Assembly: GCA_004352715.1 (NCBI GenBank)
Contig: SCFE01000020.1
Coordinates: 1,645,260 to 1,709,259 of the forward strand
DNA: 64,000 nucleotides
From: Hofstenia miamia
Taxonomy: Eukaryota; Xenacoelomorpha; Acoela
Direction of reading: 5' to 3'
The notes under the pieces are model-generated. The model was not told the DNA's origin. It did not search any database and saw only the letters and a list, made by a program, of their open reading frames with translations. Made by a program: the position numbers and the translations under genes. Below are positions 58,150 to 64,000 of this stretch, piece after piece (position 1 is the first letter of the stretch; each line of letters begins with the position of its first letter).

Positions 58150-58319
58150 AACAGGCTTGCCGTTGTGTTAGATTTTTATACAACAGGAACAACACAACAC
58201 AACAAAGTCACTAAATGTATTAGTAAACAGACCTCTGCGTCGTTTGTTTTCTTGTTATTACCGGCGACGTATGTATTTAGAAAAATACATATATAGTTAA
58301 CCCAAAGGACACTTGCGCC

Positions 58320-59760
58320 CAAATAAATGAAGTAAGATAGCCTCAACGCAAGAGGATTCTGATTAAAACGGATTTATTAGTCACACTTCTAGTGATAAAG
58401 TTACGGACCCCGATCATGGTTTTATCCAATATTCACCTGTTAACTATTACAGTAACACCAACCACAGTTAAAGTGCTACACCTATTCTTTGCATATCAGT
58501 ACCTGCATATGTAAGTGGAATTTTGTTTGTTGCTTGGTACATGCATATTAAGGTTCTGCTGAACCATTCAGTCTCATGGGACTGAGATTTGGTACTAAGT
58601 AGTTCAGTGGAGTTGGACTAACTAAAGCCTGGGACCACCAATAATGAAACTGGTATCACGAATTTAAGTGTTTAACATTTTGTCCTAAGTTTTAATAAAA
58701 TTTTGTAAATAACACTTTCACAATTTTTTGTACACTTTTTGTCAACATTTCTTAAAAGTATTTTTTATTCTGAATTTGTAAAATTTGAAAATATGCTAAA
58801 AATCATGATAAGGATAACTCGTTTGCATTAAAATAATGTTTTCAAATTCTGAATTTAGCAGTGCATTGTTCTTCAGTTGTTGAGTTTTGTTGTCCAATGA
58901 TTACCCATTTTATTTAAAGTTACTCAGATTAGCAAGTAACACTCTCTCCTGTATCTTAGTGAGAGTTGTTTTACATTATAAAAAAGACAAATTGATTTAT
59001 TCTTATATACAATTTTAATAATTCCCTATAAAATCTCTTAATTGATGTTTTTAAAATCACAGCAATTAGACTCTAAAAGCATCTAAAATAAAAAGTTAAT
59101 AAATTGCAATTCGCTGGTTAAGAGCAAAAACATAGTAAGTGCTGGATAACTTTTAAATAAACATCACATCTCTATGACCCAGAATCAGTAATTCCAAAAC
59201 ATCGTGTTTGAGCAAATGAACAGCATTTCATCCAAATCCAGAGCCTTAAACCAGTTTTTTCTGATTTTTTTCTTTTGTCAGATACGATATTTTTGTTCTG
59301 AAGCAACAACATATGAAACACTAAACAGTAAATAGTAATGGAAAAAATTTCAAAAGGCTCCCTTAGGCTCGGACATCCCCTCTTTTCTATTCTGTTATGA
59401 ATCGGAATATTGGAATTACCAATTGCTACAGATTACAAAAATTTCTAAATATTGAACTACCACAATTGTAAAGTGGCAATTCTCTTTGAAATATATAGGG
59501 AACGCTCGTCATAATATGACATTGTATTAGAATCTCTCTCTTACCTAGCATAGTATCTGTCTGAAAAAGCTTAAAAACATTTTGAGACATCAAATTTTAA
59601 AAAATTATTAAATGCTGAAAAATATGACGTTATTTTATTCTATTACATTTAGTATACAGCATAATTAAAATTGTACTATTGGAAAATATTTATAATTATT
59701 AATTAAAGTATTAGACATTTTTGAATACTTATATGAATCAAGTTAGAGTAATTGTCGCTA
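58320..59760. other. AT-rich stretch, nothing recognised
   Basis: No coding motif, RNA gene or transposon end detected. Confidence 0.4.
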
Positions 59761-59766
59761 CAATTT

Positions 59767-59773
<7 letters not shown>

Positions 59774-59798
<25 letters not shown>

Positions 59799-60819
59799 NN
59801 NNNNNNNNNNNNNNNNNNNNNNNNNNNNNNNNNNNNNNNNNNNNNNNNNNNNNNNNNNNNNNNNNNNNNNNNNNNNNNNNNNNNNNNNNNNNNNNNNNNN
59901 NNNNNNNNNNNNNNNNNNNNNNNNNNNNNNNNNNNNNNNNNNNNNNNNNNNNNNNNNNNNNNNNNNNNNNNNNNNNNNNNNNNNNNNNNNNNNNNNNNNN
60001 NNNNNNNNNNNNNNNNNNNNNNNNNNNNNNNNNNNNNNNNNNNNNNNNNNNNNNNNNNNNNNNNNNNNNNNNNNNNNNNNNNNNNNNNNNNNNNNNNNNN
60101 NNNNNNNNNNNNNNNNNNNNNNNNNNNNNNNNNNNNNNNNNNNNNNNNNNNNNNNNNNNNNNNNNNNNNNNNNNNNNNNNNNNNNNNNNNNNNNNNNNNN
60201 NNNNNNNNNNNNNNNNNNNNNNNNNNNNNNNNNNNNNNNNNNNNNNNNNNNNNNNNNNNNNNNNNNNNNNNNNNNNNNNNNNNNNNNNNNNNNNNNNNNN
60301 NNNNNNNNNNNNNNNNNNNNNNNNNNNNNNNNNNNNNNNNNNNNNNNNNNNNNNNNNNNNNNNNNNNNNNNNNNNNNNNNNNNNNNNNNNNNNNNNNNNN
60401 NNNNNNNNNNNNNNNNNNNNNNNNNNNNNNNNNNNNNNNNNNNNNNNNNNNNNNNNNNNNNNNNNNNNNNNNNNNNNNNNNNNNNNNNNNNNNNNNNNNN
60501 NNNNNNNNNNNNNNNNNNNNNNNNNNNNNNNNNNNNNNNNNNNNNNNNNNNNNNNNNNNNNNNNNNNNNNNNNNNNNNNNNNNNNNNNNNNNNNNNNNNN
60601 NNNNNNNNNNNNNNNNNNNNNNNNNNNNNNNNNNNNNNNNNNNNNNNNNNNNNNNNNNNNNNNNNNNNNNNNNNNNNNNNNNNNNNNNNNNNNNNNNNNN
60701 NNNNNNNNNNNNNNNNNNNNNNNNNNNNNNNNNNNNNNNNNNNNNNNNNNNNNNNNNNNNNNNNNNNNNNNNNNNNNNNNNNNNNNNNNNNNNNNNNNAT
60801 ATATATATATATATATATA
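59774..60819. repeat. (AT)n tract with a 1000-N gap
   Basis: Alternating AT lies on both sides of exactly 1000 N (59799-60798), a scaffold placeholder of arbitrary length. The four long open frames that span it are artefacts. Confidence 0.9.
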
Positions 60820-61561
60820 GTAATACAATGTCGCAACGTACACTTTATAATTTATATGTCGCTATGTAAACTTCGTAAAATTTACATAGGTCGCTATGTA
60901 CCAGCAAGCTTTTTGTTCTTAAAAAAAGTAATAATATGATAATCACGCCCGCCAATTTTGGCAATCGATGTACAGATAAAGTATTTGAAATATTGTTTTG
61001 GAACAAAGATAAATTTCGCTGAAAATAGCAGCCTAAGTATAGATCAATATTTACTCATGAATGTAGTGAATAATTCAGCCAGAAGTTGGCAAACTTAGAG
61101 TATATTGCACAATCATAGTACAAATTTTGATAAATATAGCGATGTATAGATTTTCCAAAAGTTATCAAAAATTATTTTCATTTTCCTCAATCATGATTGT
61201 CCTTTGACATTTCCTCTAACTTCATAAATGCAAATCAAAATATTCAACAGAAAATGGACTATAATAGAATTTAAAATAGAAGTAGTTAATAACTCATACT
61301 GCTGTACTAAACATATGCTTAATTTAGTTAGAAATTATATTCATAGGTAGCTACGAATATAGAATTATTATTGAATATATGGTTTTAATTTTTCAGCATT
61401 TTGCAAGATTCAGACATTGTGCCTATGCAAATGTATTTGGTATCTAAATAAGCACAATTTTGGTTTTGCATATGTAAAAACAAATAATCCTTAAACCATT
61501 TTTCTGGAAAATGCAAACAAACCGTGAATTGAGCAGTGCACATAATGAAATGCAAGTAAAA

Positions 61562-61567
61562 TTTATT
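61562..61567 (-). terminator. Polyadenylation signal AATAAA of the BPI-like gene
   Basis: TTTATT on the plus strand about 45 nt past the stop codon at 61609. Confidence 0.45.
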
Positions 61568-61608
61568 AGATACAATGGTAGAAAGCTATAAATTTCATGA
61601 AGCTCTAA

Positions 61609-61964
61609 TTAATAAACATGATAAAAATTCATAACCAAATCAAGTAAATTATTAAAGTCAAATGACAAAACAGCTGCATAATCTTTCTTTATCAATCTCG
61701 CTCTTTTGATGTATTTGCTATTTCCATCTTCAAAATAGTTTGGAATGGGATATCCAATGTTTTCAATGTAATCTGAAACATAAGGTTGTACAACCAAACT
61801 CAAAATAGTATCAAATAAATTTTTCAATTTCTTGTTAGCGGTTCTTGATGCATTGTGACCTGATATTCTTATAATGTCACTTTCCCATTTATTCACATTA
61901 GCATAGAACACACCCTTCCACAAATACGGTCGAATTTCTAATTTCATATTTATCTTTGCTTCTG
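61609..61964 (-). CDS. BPI/LBP-family-like protein, terminal exon
   Basis: The minus-strand frame reads EAKINMKLEIRPYL...KKLKNLFDTILSLVVQPYV, then SDYIENIGYPIPNYF and KRARLIKKDYAAVLSFDF, to a TAA at 61609. This fits the C-terminal barrel of bactericidal/permeability-increasing and LPS-binding proteins, where 'lp.vne.l..GfPlP' is followed by a final 'v.l......ll.ad.' strand. In that family the protein is secreted and binds lipid or LPS through two hydrophobic pockets. AATAAA in gene sense lies about 45 nt past the stop (near 61562-61567), supporting a terminal exon. The 5' boundary is probably the AG at 61965-61966, with weak pyrimidine context. Upstream exons were not found; a short donor-bearing frame near 62490-62530 is a weak candidate. 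The family call rests on a single motif-level match. Confidence 0.5.
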
Positions 61965-61979
61965 CTAATTGTTGATAGT

Positions 61980-64000
61980 AAGTCTAAATTTATAGTTGTA
62001 GTAAAAGTAGCTATTGGATTCATAAATAATTATATGATATAATACAGATTTGCAATTAATCTCGAGGCACTGGTCTTGTTTTACAGCTCTATGTAAGACA
62101 CAATCTTACAATTCACCTTATTTTACTGAAGTTTGATAGGAATAGTTAATGGATATATCAATATATATCCCACCAAGCAAGAAGTATTACCTAAATGTTC
62201 CAGGAATGTATCTGGAGTATGGTAAATGGCTGCAGTGGGGATGTTCGCGAAATGATGTCATTGTGTGACAGAAAATGTTTCGAGAATGTTTCAGAAAATG
62301 AGCAACATTATATTTACAAAGATTTCAAAAACTAGGTACAATTAGTAGTAATAATTTCTTAGCATCGCTGTAGTCATTCAAATTATGAATTATTTTTCAG
62401 TTGCTCACAATTACTATACTTCATACTTTTTCTTCCTTCATCACGTCTTACTGAAATTCTTTATGCATAATGATATATATAATTAATAATGGTTACCTTA
62501 ATTATAGTTTGCAAAAATGCAGTTATTTGTAATCTTAAATCAGCTAGTATTTTAATTACCAAAGTGTAAAGATATATTGGAAAATTCTTAGAATGTTCCA
62601 TTGCTGCGTGGGTATATATAGCATTACATAAAGGAGTAGCACAATTGCAATTCATAATATTTTTTAAATGAAGGATAAAGCATGAAAACAGACAATAGTA
62701 CACTTAATATACTTAAAGTCAGTTAAAAAACAATTTTTTATTGTTCTAAATGTTGTGAAGCATGCATTTTTATATGAAATTGATAGAAAGTAATAAATGC
62801 TAACAATGGAGTCACTTTGGTTTTTCCGTCACGCTACCATCATTAAATTGAACAAAAATTTCGAGACGATTAATTAGTTTGAAAACCCAAGATCTGCACT
62901 TATTAAAATTTTCAGCCTGGAATTTAGTTTAAACAAGTGATTCCAAGAATGCTGCCTAAAATTTACATTTTGTAGAGATGTTGCTGTATTTTATTAGGCA
63001 ATTAAAATCAATTATTATTTGTGAAAACTTATTATTAATAATATCTAATAATGACATTAAATGCATGTTATAATACTAGTGAAGATATGATAAAAGAAGT
63101 GTTGAATTCATTCAAAAAATGTAGGCGAATGCTACAGTGACGGAGTACCTTAACAGGTAGCGACAGCTTTGGGTAATTTTCGTAACCCAGAGCTCTAAAT
63201 TCTTTAACAGTTTTGAAAGATTTAAATGAAATTTGGTGATACTTATTGACTTTTTATGAAATACTATATTTAGAAGTTTTAACTCTTAGGACCCCAAATA
63301 TTCAGCGTAAATCAATTAACACTTGGATTTTGAAAAATAGCTTGAGCTATCCAATATTCAAAACTTAAATTATGTAAGCGGATATAGCCTTGTCTAAGAA
63401 CGTATTCTAGAATGAGCAACTTCACTGTCAGCTACAAAGTATAATGATAGGAACCTTTTCAATTTCAATGGTTATTCTGAACATGGAATAGTTCAACCGC
63501 AATTTGTAGCTACTGATGCTTCAAGAAATGAATAATACATGACACATTTTGGAGAAAATAAGTTTGCAAAATGTTGTTGTAGACGGATATTCAACAATTA
63601 TATAGTATTATTAAAAGAAAATAGTTTTTTTTGCCCTATCCGAATATATAGACGGTATGTAGAGAGAGTAATGAGGCAAAGCTTTCCTGGAAGTCCTGCC
63701 CTGGAACTATTGATTGGACGTGGCCAACAGCTAGATAAGAAAAATTCTACTCATAGTTCGATACGGAATACGGTGAAAATATTCAGGTAAAAATTAAAAC
63801 AAGATTTACTGATAGGTAATCATTCAATTTTACATTACACTGTTCATGATTAGCGCAAATTAGGGGAATACTTTCCCAAAGAAGGCATGAAATTTCCTCA
63901 TGCATCTCCAAGGCTCATATAATGAACTCATTATACTGGAGAATTCTAAAAATAAATTGATTTTGTCATCATTATCAGAAAATTACAAATGAAAGCAAGC
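61980..64000. other. AT-rich stretch, nothing firmly recognised
   Basis: A small hairpin (AGCTTTGGGT at 63165 with ACCCAGAGCT at 63185) is present. Open frames at 62461-62703 (minus) and 63539-63790 (plus) have no recognisable motifs. Confidence 0.4.

Noticed and set aside
59703-60939. Four long open frames of about 360-395 codons
   Set aside because: They consist almost entirely of N within the 1000-base gap, flanked by (AT)n.
63539-63790. 83-codon plus-strand ORF
   Set aside because: No recognisable motif, no supporting splice or polyadenylation context, and within chance length for AT-rich DNA.
1-64000. CRISPR arrays, operons, ribosome binding sites, rRNA
   Set aside because: Nothing with the regular repeat-spacer structure or prokaryotic gene layout is present; the window is metazoan nuclear DNA.

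Overview
This window is AT-rich DNA from an animal genome, very probably a marine invertebrate. It has spliced exons with AG/GT boundaries, a Cys-loop receptor gene, several classes of LINE and hAT-type DNA transposons, many (AT)n tracts and runs of N marking assembly gaps. There are no prokaryotic features such as operons or ribosome binding sites. A tunicate or another soft-bodied invertebrate is my guess, but the sequence does not settle the taxon.

Host genes occupy little of the window, and only exons near their 3' ends are recognisable. (1) At 5.6-9.3 kb on the + strand, two exons of a nicotinic-type Cys-loop receptor subunit encode M2 and then M3, the M3-M4 loop and M4. They join in phase across a 3.0 kb intron, and the pore-lining helix is unusual. 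(2) At 49.7-50.55 kb on the - strand is the terminal exon of a fibronectin type III protein. (3) At 61.6-61.96 kb on the - strand is a terminal exon resembling the C-terminus of BPI/LBP-family lipid-binding proteins. Two further stretches (26.8-27.3 kb and 52.95-53.26 kb, both - strand) look like coding exons, but I do not recognise them.

Most of the identifiable sequence is mobile DNA. The best element is an apparently intact CR1/L2-group LINE at 34.0-38.6 kb on the - strand. Its ORF1 is an SGNH-esterase-like protein. Its ORF2 (1104 aa) carries APE endonuclease and reverse transcriptase domains with all key residues, preceded by a hydrophobic segment and a 2A-like GIEKNPGP motif. ORF1 and ORF2 overlap by 11 nt. 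The 3' end has a perfect 13-bp stem-loop and a (TATCT)3 tail. This LINE seems to sit inside an older hAT-like element (33351-39485) with near-identical 8-bp target duplications.

There are four broken non-LTR relics: 0.5-0.8 kb (+, weak), 10.7-12.0 kb (+), 16.2-17.1 kb (-) and 44.0-45.7 kb (+). A separate R2/NeSL-like element at 13.6-16.1 kb (+) has a C-terminal zinc knuckle and restriction-like endonuclease but has lost the centre of its RT. A decayed Ty3/gypsy-like integrase lies at 20.5-21.4 kb (-).

DNA transposons include a 2.45 kb hAT-type element at 41269-43720 and a 249-bp relative at 57429-57677, both with 8-bp target duplications. A further hAT end with the C-terminal transposase domain lies at 55848-56395. 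There is a 458-bp foldback element at 32.6-33.0 kb and a nested palindromic element at 25.1-25.9 kb. Many small gaps are flanked by duplicated sequence, so several apparent tandem repeats are assembly artefacts, probably from unmerged contig ends or haplotypes. Long stretches, such as 0.8-3.9, 21.6-25.0, 28.6-31.9, 47.5-49.1 and 62-64 kb, contain nothing I can support beyond simple AT-rich sequence.
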